64,000 bases of DNA. It comes from Hippopus hippopus. Its lineage: Eukaryota > Mollusca > Bivalvia > Cardiida > Cardiidae. The translations under genes were made by a program, and so were the position numbers. The notes under the pieces are model-generated. The model saw nothing but the letters and a program-made list of their open reading frames with translations, searched no databases and was not told where the DNA came from. Within the stretch, counting starts at the first letter, position 1; each line of letters starts with the position of its first letter. Below, piece by piece: positions 10,534 through 18,811 of the stretch. The DNA is taken from NCBI GenBank assembly GCA_946811185.2, contig OX328106.1, positions 43,970,311 through 44,034,310 of the forward strand, read 5' to 3'.

Positions 10534-10890
10534 TTAAATTTCAAACCAAAGCTGGGGAAAAGACTTATTATTATCATTAACAAACACACCTTGAATTTTA
10601 ATGCTTTTTGCGGTATCCAGTATAGTTTTAGGATAAACTCTATTACCGTATACAAGTGTTATTTCAGGTATACCCCAATTTTTTAAATATTTATTCACCT
10701 TTTCCTCAATCTCTTTCATCTTGATTACCTTTTCAGGAGATAACTTCACAACAGCTTTTTTATAACCATATTTCGTTTTATTAATTTCGAGGATTTCACA
10801 ATCTTGTATGTTTAAAGAAGCGCCTACTATATTAATACAACTAGTATTGTATTTTTTATAATCTACACGATTAAAATTTAATATAGACAT
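10534..10890 (-). CDS. Unknown Polinton protein, possibly OB-fold-like
   Basis: This 118-residue protein lies between the capsid gene and a small Gly-rich gene. It starts MSILNFNRVDY, again similar to the MSxLN starts elsewhere in the element. The C-terminal half (VYPKTILDTAKSIKIQGVFV, ending FPQLWFEI) looks like a beta-rich barrel as in small single-strand DNA-binding proteins. This is a guess from pattern; no catalytic motif is visible. Confidence 0.65.
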   Translation of the reverse strand: MSILNFNRVDYKKYNTSCINIVGASLNIQDCEILEINKTKYGYKKAVVKLSPEKVIKMKEIEEKVNKYLKNWGIPEITLVYGNRVYPKTILDTAKSIKIQGVFVNDNNKSFPQLWFEI

Positions 10891-10914
10891 TCTTTTTTTT
10901 ATATTTTTTTTTCT

Positions 10915-11313
10915 TCATACTGTTTTAATACCCGCTCCACTGTTTAATCTTTTAACTAAGTCTTGAATAGCAATGGCACTTCCATCTATTAATGTACTAA
11001 TGTTTTGTGTTTTAGGAGTATCATTAGGTTTTGGTGTTGTATTATATTTTTGTAAAATTTGCTTCGATTTTGGTGTTAAAGCTTTCGTAACTAATTTTTT
11101 TCCTACATCTACTGCTGCACTTTTTCCAACCTCTAAAGCTTTCCTAACACCCTCTTTAGCTACACTCTTTCCTACATCAAGGGTAGAAGACGCAATTTGT
11201 TTAGCTGCACTACTAGTAAAAAGCCTCGCTAAAAAGTTAGCAATACTATCAAAGATTCCGGCACCACCGTATGAATACCTTTTTTTAAATCCGTGTTTCT
11301 TAGTGATTATCAT
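10915..11313 (-). CDS. Small Lys/Ala/Gly-rich virion-type protein
   Basis: This 132-residue basic protein has an N-terminal KKHGFKKRYSYGGAGIF segment followed by amphipathic alanine/lysine-rich helices with repeated VGKS/VGKK units. It is only 4 bp from the next gene (ATG at 11313, stop at 11318), so the two are probably expressed together. Composition and position recall adenovirus minor core or membrane-lytic proteins (pVI, pX), but no homology can be claimed. It overlaps an antisense open frame of 116 codons that looks like a shadow. Confidence 0.65.
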   Translation of the reverse strand: MIITKKHGFKKRYSYGGAGIFDSIANFLARLFTSSAAKQIASSTLDVGKSVAKEGVRKALEVGKSAAVDVGKKLVTKALTPKSKQILQKYNTTPKPNDTPKTQNISTLIDGSAIAIQDLVKRLNSGAGIKTV

Positions 11314-11317
11314 CTTT

Positions 11318-12199
11318 TTATAGTATAGACATTAAATTTTTATAAGCGTGTGAATTTAAAACACCTTGTCTTTTTAATTCATCACAAATGCTTACTACCT
11401 CATTTCTTACACCTGTATTACCTGCTTCTTTACTTGCCATCAACAGGTCTAGTCTTTCTATTAATGCGTTAGGGTCAGATGGGATAACAATTCCTTTTCC
11501 TCCATACTCTTTTTCTACTTTCCAAAGAGGTTTAAGAATTTTATTCCATTTTTCCCCTTTAGAACTTTTAGGATATGGATTATCCGGGTCGTTATTTCGA
11601 TGAAGAGTGTTGGTTCGTTTCATTAAATCGTGATACTTCATTAAATCCTCAAATGTATATTTTTTTGGTTCTTTAGCAACAATTAACTCCCAAAAACCAG
11701 GTGTTCCCATATATATCTCTTTACCAAGAACAATATCATCATGCTCAATTATGACAGCTTTGCTACCAATATAAAATTTACCATTTTCATCACGTATTCC
11801 AAATGTTCTATCAACATCAGTACCAAGATATTTTGTTAGATACTCCCTTGCAAGTGGTCCAATTTCAAATGTACCTTTATATTCATCCAATTTCCTTTCC
11901 TCAATAGCTGGTTTTTCTCCAGAGGGATAAGCTTCTATTGTTGGATAAGCTGGTAGATTAATAGCTTGTGGCAACTGTTCGATAGCTTTTTTAATAGGTG
12001 TAAGCCCCTCTGTAATCTCCTTTGTTGTAGCTTTTTGCGTTTCGATAACAGGTCTAAAAAACTTTGACAAATCAGTTTGTAATTCTTGTTCACCTGTTCT
12101 CTCTGCTAGTAGATTATCCCGAATCTTCTTTTTCGTTTCGAGATACTCTTTTACAATTAAGTCTCTTTTTGCAGGGTCAGTTATTTTTAAAAATGACAT
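11318..12199 (-). CDS. Conserved Polinton virion-block protein
   Basis: This 293-residue protein has a charged coiled-coil N-terminal third (residues about 10-80), a proline-rich linker and a C-terminal domain. The motif IYMGTPGFWELIVAKEPKKY is a version of the GTPGLWELI signature I associate with a protein often found in animal Polintons. No enzymatic motif is visible. Its place between the capsid and penton genes suggests a minor virion or assembly protein. Confidence 0.75.
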   Translation of the reverse strand: MSFLKITDPAKRDLIVKEYLETKKKIRDNLLAERTGEQELQTDLSKFFRPVIETQKATTKEITEGLTPIKKAIEQLPQAINLPAYPTIEAYPSGEKPAIEERKLDEYKGTFEIGPLAREYLTKYLGTDVDRTFGIRDENGKFYIGSKAVIIEHDDIVLGKEIYMGTPGFWELIVAKEPKKYTFEDLMKYHDLMKRTNTLHRNNDPDNPYPKSSKGEKWNKILKPLWKVEKEYGGKGIVIPSDPNALIERLDLLMASKEAGNTGVRNEVVSICDELKRQGVLNSHAYKNLMSIL

Positions 12200-12329
12200 T
12201 TTTAATTAGCAACATATTTTTTTAACGTAGATTTTATCATAGATTTTATTATAGATTTTAATATATTACGTGTCTGAGGAATTATCAATTTCACACATAC
12301 ACTTACACCTAAATTTTAATTTAGGAAAC

Positions 12330-13007
12330 TTAATACGAAAGTTCTCCACTATGTTTGTTTTCAACGAGCCTCCGAAAGGATTCCCTTGCTTCTTGCCTCC
12401 CTTTCTCAATCAAACTTTCCTTATCTTCTGTTGTCATCTTCTTCTTAAACTTACTTCTAATTTCACTTTTCATTTCTTCATACTTACCCATTTCATCCAT
12501 TATCAACTTAAATTCATCATCAGATATATGATTATCCATTAAAGCTTTTGATACATGATTATCTATAGTATTAAGCTTAGCAGCAGCAAGAGTTTGAATT
12601 TTCAAATGTTTTTCAGCTTTATTAGTAGTTTTCCTAACAAATATTTTACTAACCAATGAAGAAAGACCGATTACACCAGCAGCAGCTTCCAAACCTACAG
12701 CAACGGGTGCCGCTGCAACAGTTGAAAGCAAAATAACACCTGCACCACCTAACGCTAATGAAACAACAACCAATCCACCTTCAACATTATCAACTACTTT
12801 AGCCATCCTAGCATATTTTTTATTCAATCTTTCCCTTTCATTTATTTCACTCTTTAAAAAATTTTGTACTTCAGATATTTTTTTAAGTCTATAAGAATGA
12901 CCATTATCCATTGCTTCCATTTCAATAGGTGGGGCGCTTGCGGTACCTCGTTCTTTAGGTAATATAGGATATATTTTATTAGGGTGTTCCTGATTTGTAT
13001 CTGACAT
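12330..13007 (-). CDS. Membrane-associated protein with Gly/Ala hydrophobic hairpin
   Basis: This 225-residue protein has charged helical ends and one long hydrophobic block (residues about 75-120, VVSLALGGAGVILLS to IGLSSLVSKIF). The block is long enough for two membrane helices. The C-terminal half is coiled-coil-like and highly charged. It could be a viral membrane-remodelling or pore protein; the function is unknown. The 130 bp before it (12200-12329) contain only AT-rich spacer. Confidence 0.7.
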   Translation of the reverse strand: MSDTNQEHPNKIYPILPKERGTASAPPIEMEAMDNGHSYRLKKISEVQNFLKSEINERERLNKKYARMAKVVDNVEGGLVVVSLALGGAGVILLSTVAAAPVAVGLEAAAGVIGLSSLVSKIFVRKTTNKAEKHLKIQTLAAAKLNTIDNHVSKALMDNHISDDEFKLIMDEMGKYEEMKSEIRSKFKKKMTTEDKESLIEKGRQEARESFRRLVENKHSGELSY

Positions 13008-13029
13008 TTTATTAATATAATAATTTTTT

Positions 13030-13407
13030 TTATGCTAAATATTTTAGATAGCAGAATAACTCTCCCTCAGGTATTTCGATTGGTTTTTGCGAGAAATTAT
13101 AAATGTAGACTAAGATATCATTAACGTCATTATCAAGATGTGCACCATTAAAAATGGTTAAACCATATTTCCATTTATTACTAATAGATATCACTACAAC
13201 TCCTCGTGTAGTTATATAACCAAATCCTAGTGGAACTCTCATACCATCATTAGGAGGAATCTTGATAGTTAGTTGTGAGTATATTTTCCATTTTAGAGAA
13301 TCTTGCTTTAAGGGAGGATATCTTACTCCATGTAAATGAGGTTTCCAAAATATAGTTTTATGTTGGGTAGTAATATTAGGTTTTATACCAAATTTATGAA
13401 TATCCAT
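13030..13407 (-). CDS. dUTPase-fold protein, probably non-catalytic
   Basis: This 125-residue protein follows the trimeric dUTPase plan. It has a beta segment IKIPPNDGMRVPLGFGYITT, a glycine-bearing turn, then GAHLDNDVNDILVYIYN (matching the G-x-ID-x-D-YRGE-x-x-V-x-L-x-N motif), and IEIPEGELFCYLKYLA (matching the F-x-I-x-x-GDRIAQL motif). The RSG triad and the tyrosine-arginine-glycine of the catalytic motif are degenerate, and no glycine-rich C-terminal P-loop-like arm follows. A structural or regulatory role is therefore more likely than dUTP hydrolysis. Some adenovirus proteins (E4 ORF1) have a similar origin. Confidence 0.7.
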   Translation of the reverse strand: MDIHKFGIKPNITTQHKTIFWKPHLHGVRYPPLKQDSLKWKIYSQLTIKIPPNDGMRVPLGFGYITTRGVVVISISNKWKYGLTIFNGAHLDNDVNDILVYIYNFSQKPIEIPEGELFCYLKYLA

Positions 13408-13436
13408 TTTTATTTGTTGTAAATATTATTTAAATA

Positions 13437-14021
13437 TTACAATATAGCTCCTAGGATAGGGATATTAGCAAATGGACTATTAGGTCCAAGTAAAAGTCCT
13501 TTTCCATCATACATTTTTCCTCCTTGCTTTAAATACAACCCATCACCAACGGAAGCTAATCCTTTACCTTTGTATGGTTTTAAGTATAATCCACTTCCAT
13601 CAGTTTCAACTTGACAAACACATCCTCCTTTTTTAAGGTAAAGACCTGACCCCATAGCTTTTTGAACACCTGTTTGAGCTAATCCAGAAAGAGCACCAAC
13701 ACCTAAAGCTGGTAAAACGGTTTTTGCAAGCATCGGCAAAGCTCTAGCAGCTAACCCAGCCAACATTCCGAGAAAACCTCCCTCTATCTTCATGTTATAT
13801 TTAAGTTGTTTTGCAGTCATTTTAATAGTTATACCTCTACCCTCCTCATAGGCTTTAGCCATTTTCTTTGCTTGTGAATTGGTAATTGCTAAAACATCAT
13901 TACCATGTAAATCTTCATGACCTAAACGAATACTTACTGGGCAACCAGCTTTAACAGCATATTGAAGCTTTTGCTTTTGTCCTTCAGATATATTTACTTT
14001 AACATTAGTGTAACTCGTCAT
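13437..14021 (-). CDS. pX/pVI-like virion protein with adenain-type cleavage site
   Basis: This 194-residue protein has a soluble N-terminal domain (residues 1-80) followed by MKIEGGF, an exact match to the adenovirus protease consensus (M/I/L)-x-G-G-x. A hydrophobic amphipathic segment follows (LGMLAGLAARALPMLAKTVL). The C-terminal third carries four GLYLK-type repeats (GSGLYLKKGG, GSGLYLKPYK, GDGLYLKQGG, GKGLLLGPNS). Cleavage by the element's own protease would release the hydrophobic part, as for adenovirus pVI or pX, which act in membrane disruption and genome condensation. It sits next to the penton gene. Confidence 0.82.
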   Translation of the reverse strand: MTSYTNVKVNISEGQKQKLQYAVKAGCPVSIRLGHEDLHGNDVLAITNSQAKKMAKAYEEGRGITIKMTAKQLKYNMKIEGGFLGMLAGLAARALPMLAKTVLPALGVGALSGLAQTGVQKAMGSGLYLKKGGCVCQVETDGSGLYLKPYKGKGLASVGDGLYLKQGGKMYDGKGLLLGPNSPFANIPILGAIL

Positions 14022-14044
14022 TTTATATACAAATATTTTTTTAT

Positions 14045-14818
14045 TTATCTCGCTTCTCTAATATGAAACCTAATCGTTAAATTTTCACCTCTAAGATTTA
14101 GTAAATTACCATCTTGGTCCGTAATATTTACATTTAGGTTATGTATTTCATCTAACGTTATTGGTAAGTATACTAAATTAACTGGTGACTCAATTATCTT
14201 ATATCCAGGTGCAACATCTGGGAAAAAGGAGTAAATAGTGTTTTTTGTTGAACCATTAACATAACTTCCTGAAATAATATCTATGTTAACAAGCAAACTA
14301 TTTATGCTAAGAATGTTCACTACATTCTCTGACTCGTAAAATCCTTGTGTATATTTAGCGCGAGTAAATCCTAATACTTTGGCAATGGAGCCTGGTTGAT
14401 TAAAATCTACTTGATAACCATCTTCTAAGGTAATAATAGACTTTAGAGTATTGGTGTTTGCAGAAATGTTAATAGGATACTCTTCATTAACTCTATCGTA
14501 ATGACCCTTTTTTCTCATTTCCTGTTGAATGGTGTCATTAATGCTAACAAGGTCATAACTTCCTTCAGGTATCCGTATTTTAATCCATGAATTACCATTG
14601 TCTGGAGAATAAACGAATATGTTGTTCGTTTCATCAATGTTTGGAAAAGAGTAGTAAGTTTCAAGGTTTACCAGAGCTATTTCATATACTTTATCCTTTT
14701 CCAGTTGAATTGGAGGATTAAACCTTGTTCTAAAACGTGTTTTGTTGTCGCTTACTATGATTTGAAATGATGTTTTATGGTTTGTATTTTTTACAATTTG
14801 TTCTAAAAGTTTTTCCAT
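14045..14818 (-). CDS. mCP: Penton-like minor capsid protein
   Basis: This 257-residue, beta-rich protein begins with a helix. FNPPIQLEKDKVYEIALVNL, YYSFPNIDETNNIFVYSPD and IRIPEGSYDLVSIND follow, a pattern recognised in the single jelly-roll minor capsid (penton) proteins of Polintons. It would occupy the fivefold vertices. It is 22 bp upstream in transcription from the pX-like gene and directly downstream of the ATPase gene. Confidence 0.87.
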   Translation of the reverse strand: MEKLLEQIVKNTNHKTSFQIIVSDNKTRFRTRFNPPIQLEKDKVYEIALVNLETYYSFPNIDETNNIFVYSPDNGNSWIKIRIPEGSYDLVSINDTIQQEMRKKGHYDRVNEEYPINISANTNTLKSIITLEDGYQVDFNQPGSIAKVLGFTRAKYTQGFYESENVVNILSINSLLVNIDIISGSYVNGSTKNTIYSFFPDVAPGYKIIESPVNLVYLPITLDEIHNLNVNITDQDGNLLNLRGENLTIRFHIREAR

Positions 14819-14839
14819 TTTATAATATTTAAATATTTT

Positions 14840-15622
14840 TTATACTGATTTAGGTATGTAAAAATTATCAAAACCGTTTCTATACTTTCCATCATGTTTT
14901 TTACTGGTTAAGTCAATGATAGCAAAACCATGTGGTCTTTCCCATGCCTTTTGACAAAACTTTCTAAACTCATCCTTAGACATATCTTCACCTATGTGGT
15001 CGCTATAAATATGATTAAGGTTTTTTAGGTCTTGTCGGAAAAGACAAATAAAATTAGCGTTTTCTCTAATAGTTTGTCTAGGTAGTCTAAAATAATTCTG
15101 TGAGAGGTAAAAGCAGTCAACATTACTATGCCTTCCTCGAATGTAGTAACACTCACATTTATTTTGCTTTTCTAAAAGTAAATCATCGAAAATCATTAAA
15201 TTTTTATTTCCTGAGTTTAACTCTCTCGGGTCAGGTACATCACTAGCATTTTCAAAGAAGTTGCAATTTATATCCGATTTGTTTTTAATTGTTTTAACCC
15301 ATTCTTCAACTAAAGCTGTTGGTGGAATGTTTGTTTCTTGTATCTCATCACGTATGTTAAACAACCTTAAGATATATTCTTTTGGTAGTTTTTCTTCAAA
15401 AGCCTTTTTTAGTATTCGGTATTCTGGTTGAAAAAGGCTTTTTCCAAAAACACTTAAATCGTTGTAGTCAAGCCAATCTGGTCTGAGTAAAAGGTTTAAC
15501 AATAAAGTAGTTTTACCACATCCTGATTTACCTATAATTAAACCCCTAATACTTTTTGGTAAAAGGGAGTGATTAAATCTCTTTGATACTACTTCATTCC
15601 ATGATAAGTTTATAATATCCAT
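14840..15622 (-). CDS. FtsK/HerA-type genome packaging ATPase
   Basis: This 260-residue P-loop ATPase has Walker A GKSGCGKT at residues 31-38 and Walker B LMIFDDLLLE at 141-150. A downstream sensor region follows (YIRGRHSNVDCFYLSQNYFR, then RENANFICLFRQ). This is the A32-like packaging ATPase of Polintons, adintoviruses and large DNA viruses, which pumps DNA into the capsid. It is first in the leftward structural block, starting 40 bp from the divergent zinc-ribbon gene. Length and motifs look complete. Confidence 0.95.
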   Translation of the reverse strand: MDIINLSWNEVVSKRFNHSLLPKSIRGLIIGKSGCGKTTLLLNLLLRPDWLDYNDLSVFGKSLFQPEYRILKKAFEEKLPKEYILRLFNIRDEIQETNIPPTALVEEWVKTIKNKSDINCNFFENASDVPDPRELNSGNKNLMIFDDLLLEKQNKCECYYIRGRHSNVDCFYLSQNYFRLPRQTIRENANFICLFRQDLKNLNHIYSDHIGEDMSKDEFRKFCQKAWERPHGFAIIDLTSKKHDGKYRNGFDNFYIPKSV

Positions 15623-15661
15623 TTTTATTTAAATATTTTTATTTTTTATATATAAAATAAA
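15623..15661. promoter_or_regulatory. Short divergent promoter region
   Basis: A 39-bp AT-rich spacer (TTTATTTAAATATTTTTA and ATATATAAAAT) separates the ATPase start (minus strand) and the zinc-ribbon start (plus strand). TATA-like sequences exist in both directions. Similar AAATATTTTT phrases precede other structural genes. Confidence 0.5.
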
Positions 15662-15817
15662 ATGTATTGCGTTAAATGTAAAAAACATACTGATACGAGT
15701 GATATAAAATATACCATTTCGAAAAATGGAAGAAATATGATGCAGGGGAAATGTGTTATTTGTGGAATAACTAAATCACAATTTATAAAAAAAAAACCAC
15801 TGGGAGTAGCATCTTAA
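15662..15817 (+). CDS. Zinc-ribbon mini-protein (DUF5679-like), upstream of a -1 shift site
   Basis: This 51-residue ORF has two Cys-x-x-Cys pairs (MYCVKCKKHT and GKCVICGITKSQF). The layout is that of the small viral/Polinton zinc-ribbon domain known as DUF5679. Its last codons run through a tract of 10 A (15787-15796) and then stop. In the -1 frame the PLA2-like ORF continues without a stop from this tract. The domain is thus probably the N-terminus of a longer protein, made by -1 frameshifting or interrupted by loss of one A. Confidence 0.8.
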   Translation: MYCVKCKKHTDTSDIKYTISKNGRNMMQGKCVICGITKSQFIKKKPLGVAS

Positions 15818-16164
15818 ACAAATTTATAAATAATTTACCTGTTGAAATGCATCTTCCAGGGCACAATTTTACAGGGCCAGGTACCAAACTAAATGAGAGG
15901 TTAAATCCTGATTTAACACCAAAGGAATGGAGTAAACCTATAAACCGTGTTGATAAAGCTGCTTATCATCATGATGTTTGCTATCTTAAGCATGATGATA
16001 CAAAGACTAGGAATGAAATATGTGATAAAGATATGTTAACAGAGTTAGAAGGTATTTACAATCCTAGTATTAGAGAAAAAATGGAAAAAGGTTTGGTAAG
16101 TAAACTCATTGGAACGAAGATGAAATTTGGAATGGGAGTAAAAAAAAAAATTTCGACACTTTAA
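15796..16164 (+). CDS. Parvovirus-VP1-like phospholipase A2 domain
   Basis: The frame is open from the A-run at 15787-15796; the first ATG is 15847. It holds a calcium-loop-like FTGPGTKLN and an active-site-like AAYHHDVCYLKHDD with the His-Asp pair of viral PLA2 domains. Such domains let non-enveloped virions breach endosomal membranes and are known in parvovirus VP1 and adintoviruses. The ORF ends a few codons after a second A-run (11 A, 16140-16150), where the integrase frame takes over at -1. It may be translated alone from 15847 or as part of a three-domain product. Confidence 0.85.
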   Translation, partial: TTGSSILNKFINNLPVEMHLPGHNFTGPGTKLNERLNPDLTPKEWSKPINRVDKAAYHHDVCYLKHDDTKTRNEICDKDMLTELEGIYNPSIREKMEKGLVSKLIGTKMKFGMGVKKKISTL

Positions 16165-17066
16165 AAACTTTAGCGGAAGAATTACATAAACCTGTAAAAA
16201 GAAATTTTAAGAAAAGGAGAGTTAGAGTAAACGGTATAGATAGGATATGGGCTGCGGATTTAGTAGACATGCAAGCATTTTCTAAGTTTAATCGTGGTGT
16301 TAAATACCTTCTCGCTGTCATTGATATCTTTTCTAAATATGGATATCTGGTGCCATTAAAAGACAAAACAGGAAAATCTGTTGCTATAGCATTAAAAAGT
16401 ATTTTTAAGGAGAGAAAACCTGAAAAAATGTGGGTGGATAAGGGTAAAGAGTTTTATAACAAAGATGTAAAAGACTTGGTTGAATTATATTCTACCGAAA
16501 ATGAGGAAAAATCAAGTGTGGTTGAGAGATGGATTAGAACAATGAAAGAAAAAATGTGGAAGTATTTTTCCGCTAACTCTACAAACGTTTACATCAATGT
16601 GCTACCGGATTTGGTTAAAAAATATAATAACACGAGGCATTCATCTATTAAGATGACTCCGGTAGACGCTAGTAAAAAAGAAAATGAAACGAGAGTTTGG
16701 AGAAATCTTTACCCTGATAATCTTGAAATAAAAGACTCTAATCCTAAGTTTTCCGTTGGAGATAAAGTAAGGATAACTAAAAAGAAAAAGACTTTTGAGA
16801 AAGGTTATACAACAAGATGGACTGAGGAGGTTTTTACAGTTTCTGAAGTAAAACTTACATCACCTATAACATATAAAATTAAAGATTTTAATGGAGAAGA
16901 AATACAAGGTACCTTTTATGAACCTGAACTGCAGAAAACCAGTCAAGAGCTGTATAGGATAGAAAAGGTTATTAAAAAAGGAAAAAAGAAATCTCTTGTA
17001 AAGTGGAAAGGTTATCCTGATGAATTTAATTCATGGGTTGACAATAAAGATATTAGAAATATTTAA
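16149..17066 (+). CDS. INT: Retroviral-type integrase with C-terminal chromodomain
   Basis: The DDE catalytic core is complete: first Asp in WAADLVDMQ (about residue 37 of this frame), second in MWVDKGKEF, and Glu in STENEEKSSVVERW. A C-terminal chromodomain follows (YRIEKVIKKG, LVKWKGYP, NSWVD). The first ATG in frame (16269) lies after the first catalytic Asp, so a product from that ATG would be dead. The frame instead opens at the A-run where the PLA2 ORF ends, which implies expression by -1 frameshift. It would insert the element with a 6-bp duplication, and the chromodomain may direct it to histone marks. Confidence 0.93.
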   Translation, partial: NFDTLKTLAEELHKPVKRNFKKRRVRVNGIDRIWAADLVDMQAFSKFNRGVKYLLAVIDIFSKYGYLVPLKDKTGKSVAIALKSIFKERKPEKMWVDKGKEFYNKDVKDLVELYSTENEEKSSVVERWIRTMKEKMWKYFSANSTNVYINVLPDLVKKYNNTRHSSIKMTPVDASKKENETRVWRNLYPDNLEIKDSNPKFSVGDKVRITKKKKTFEKGYTTRWTEEVFTVSEVKLTSPITYKIKDFNGEEIQGTFYEPELQKTSQELYRIEKVIKKGKKKSLVKWKGYPDEFNSWVDNKDIRNI

Positions 17067-17076
17067 CTATAAAAAA

Positions 17077-17493
17077 ATGTCAAATATTTCGATTGAAAAC
17101 ATAATTTTACCAAATAAACCGTTGAACAATTTTGAATTAGAGGGTGCCGTTAAAAGATTAAAGATTCCTTATTTTAGAGGAGTTTTTTTACTAGATACAT
17201 TACCGAGAAAACCGAGTAAAAAAGAATGTGGTATAGTAAACTTTGATAAAAGTGATGGGCCTGGTACACATTGGGTCGCTTGGTATAAAAATGGTAAAAC
17301 TAAAATTTATTTTGATAGTTATGGCATACAACCACCTATTGAAATTCGAGATTATTTAAAAAGCTCAATACAGTACAATACTGACCAATTACAACAAGCT
17401 GGGCAAGTATTTTGCGGTCATTTATGTTTGTACATTCTAAAAGAGTTATCTAGAGGTAACCAGTTTCAAAATGTTTTAAATAAACTTTTTTAG
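17077..17493 (+). CDS. PRO: Adenovirus-type cysteine (maturation) protease
   Basis: This 138-residue protease has the adenain order His65 (GPGTHWVAWY), Asp80 (YFDSYG), Gln106 and Cys113 (VFCGHLCLY). The Gln-Cys spacing of 7 matches adenovirus. The ATG at 17077 is preferred; the frame is open upstream but overlaps the integrase end. It would cleave capsid precursors, including the IEGG site in the 13437-14021 product. The N-terminal region is short, as usual for Polinton proteases. Confidence 0.94.
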   Translation: MSNISIENIILPNKPLNNFELEGAVKRLKIPYFRGVFLLDTLPRKPSKKECGIVNFDKSDGPGTHWVAWYKNGKTKIYFDSYGIQPPIEIRDYLKSSIQYNTDQLQQAGQVFCGHLCLYILKELSRGNQFQNVLNKLF

Positions 17494-17509
17494 TACTATA
17501 TAAAAAAAA

Positions 17510-18811
17510 ATGCCTGTTAATAAATTTGGAAGAATGAAAGATGATGCTGAAACAAGTGGTGATGGTGTGTCACTCGCTTACATAAATAATAATTTTTTAC
17601 GTAAAGATGGAACAACCGTCGTTACTGGTTCTATAGACATGAATGGTAATACATTAACGAGGGTTAGTAATCCAGTAAATTCTCATGATGTTGCAACTAA
17701 GGATTATGTTGACTCCAACTCAGGGTTGTTGGATGAAAACGGTGGATACCATGTTAAAAATGGTTATTTAAACATGGGTTTTAATTCGATAAAAAACGTT
17801 AAAGACCCAACAGAATCGCATGAAGCTGCTACTAAAAATTATGTGGATAGGAGTGGTAAAGCAATAGTAGAGGAACCGGATGGTACCTTTTCCGCTGTTA
17901 CAAATATAAATATGAAAGGGTATCAGTTAACAAATCTTTTAAATCCAGTATATCCACAAGATGCTGCTACTATGGCTTATGTAGATGGTTTGAGGCGAGC
18001 TTTTGTTTACTTAAATGGAGTGTATCTAGCAGTTGAAGATGTTTCTATGGGTGGACGGAGAATTAGTGATGTTGGAAGCCCTTTAGAAAACCAACAAGCT
18101 GCAAATAAGTTTTATGTAGATACCGTTGTTGAGGCGGCCACCGCGGGTGTCAGAGCTATGAAAAAAAAACAAGATGGGTCTTTTTTAATGAATGGTGAAA
18201 TAGATATGAATGATAACCAAATTATTGGATTACCAAATCCTGATTCCCCTTACTCCGCTGTCAATAAACATTATGTTGATAATGGTGGGGCTATTATAAA
18301 AAATTGGGATGGAACTTTTATGGTAGCGACTAACATAAATCTTCGGGGTTTTTCTTTAAAAAACGCGGCAACCCCAGTAGAAGAGGGAGATTTAGCAACA
18401 AAATCCTATGTGGATAAAGTCTCCCGTCCTATTATAACCGTGTGGGCTGAAGAAAATGGACCACTTGGAAACGGTAATTATGAGTTTTCATTTGGTAATG
18501 GTGCTTCAGGTGCTACCCATAGGATAGGTGGTTATTGTATGAATGCGCCAGGTAGAATTATAAGAGGTAGTTTATCAGTTGTTACAAGTGACCCTAATAT
18601 ACCAAAAGAGGTAAAAGTTAATATTGTGGTAAACGGAGTAGAGTTGGTTGATTACTCTATTACTAAAAAGAAAGATGAGACTTGTAGCTGTGTAGTTTTT
18701 CCTAAACCACTTGAAATAAAACAATGTGATATCATAAACTTTATTTCAAGAACAAACACCCCTACTGCGGAACACTCTTACATATCTATTTTGATAGAGT
18801 TAGACTTGTAA
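17510..18811 (+). CDS. Fibre-like repeat protein (receptor-binding candidate)
   Basis: This 433-residue protein has six imperfect repeats of about 45 residues across residues 25-310. Each has the form (I/L/V)xMxGxxLxxVxxP followed by AATKxYVD (for example MNGNTLTRVSNP and DVATKDYVD). The same pattern builds trimeric shafts in phage tail fibres. A different, beta-rich C-terminal domain follows (about 315-433), with FSFGNGASGATHRIGGY and a short Cys pair, plausibly the receptor-binding head. It starts 16 bp after the protease and is likely a virion spike; the role is inferred from architecture. Confidence 0.82.
   Translation: MPVNKFGRMKDDAETSGDGVSLAYINNNFLRKDGTTVVTGSIDMNGNTLTRVSNPVNSHDVATKDYVDSNSGLLDENGGYHVKNGYLNMGFNSIKNVKDPTESHEAATKNYVDRSGKAIVEEPDGTFSAVTNINMKGYQLTNLLNPVYPQDAATMAYVDGLRRAFVYLNGVYLAVEDVSMGGRRISDVGSPLENQQAANKFYVDTVVEAATAGVRAMKKKQDGSFLMNGEIDMNDNQIIGLPNPDSPYSAVNKHYVDNGGAIIKNWDGTFMVATNINLRGFSLKNAATPVEEGDLATKSYVDKVSRPIITVWAEENGPLGNGNYEFSFGNGASGATHRIGGYCMNAPGRIIRGSLSVVTSDPNIPKEVKVNIVVNGVELVDYSITKKKDETCSCVVFPKPLEIKQCDIINFISRTNTPTAEHSYISILIELDL

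Noticed and set aside
12270..12542. 90-codon plus-strand open frame
   Set aside because: Shadow of the minus-strand gene at 12330-13007.
16269..17066. Integrase starting at its first ATG
   Set aside because: That start would omit the first catalytic Asp; the frame is open to the A-run upstream, so the domain begins earlier.
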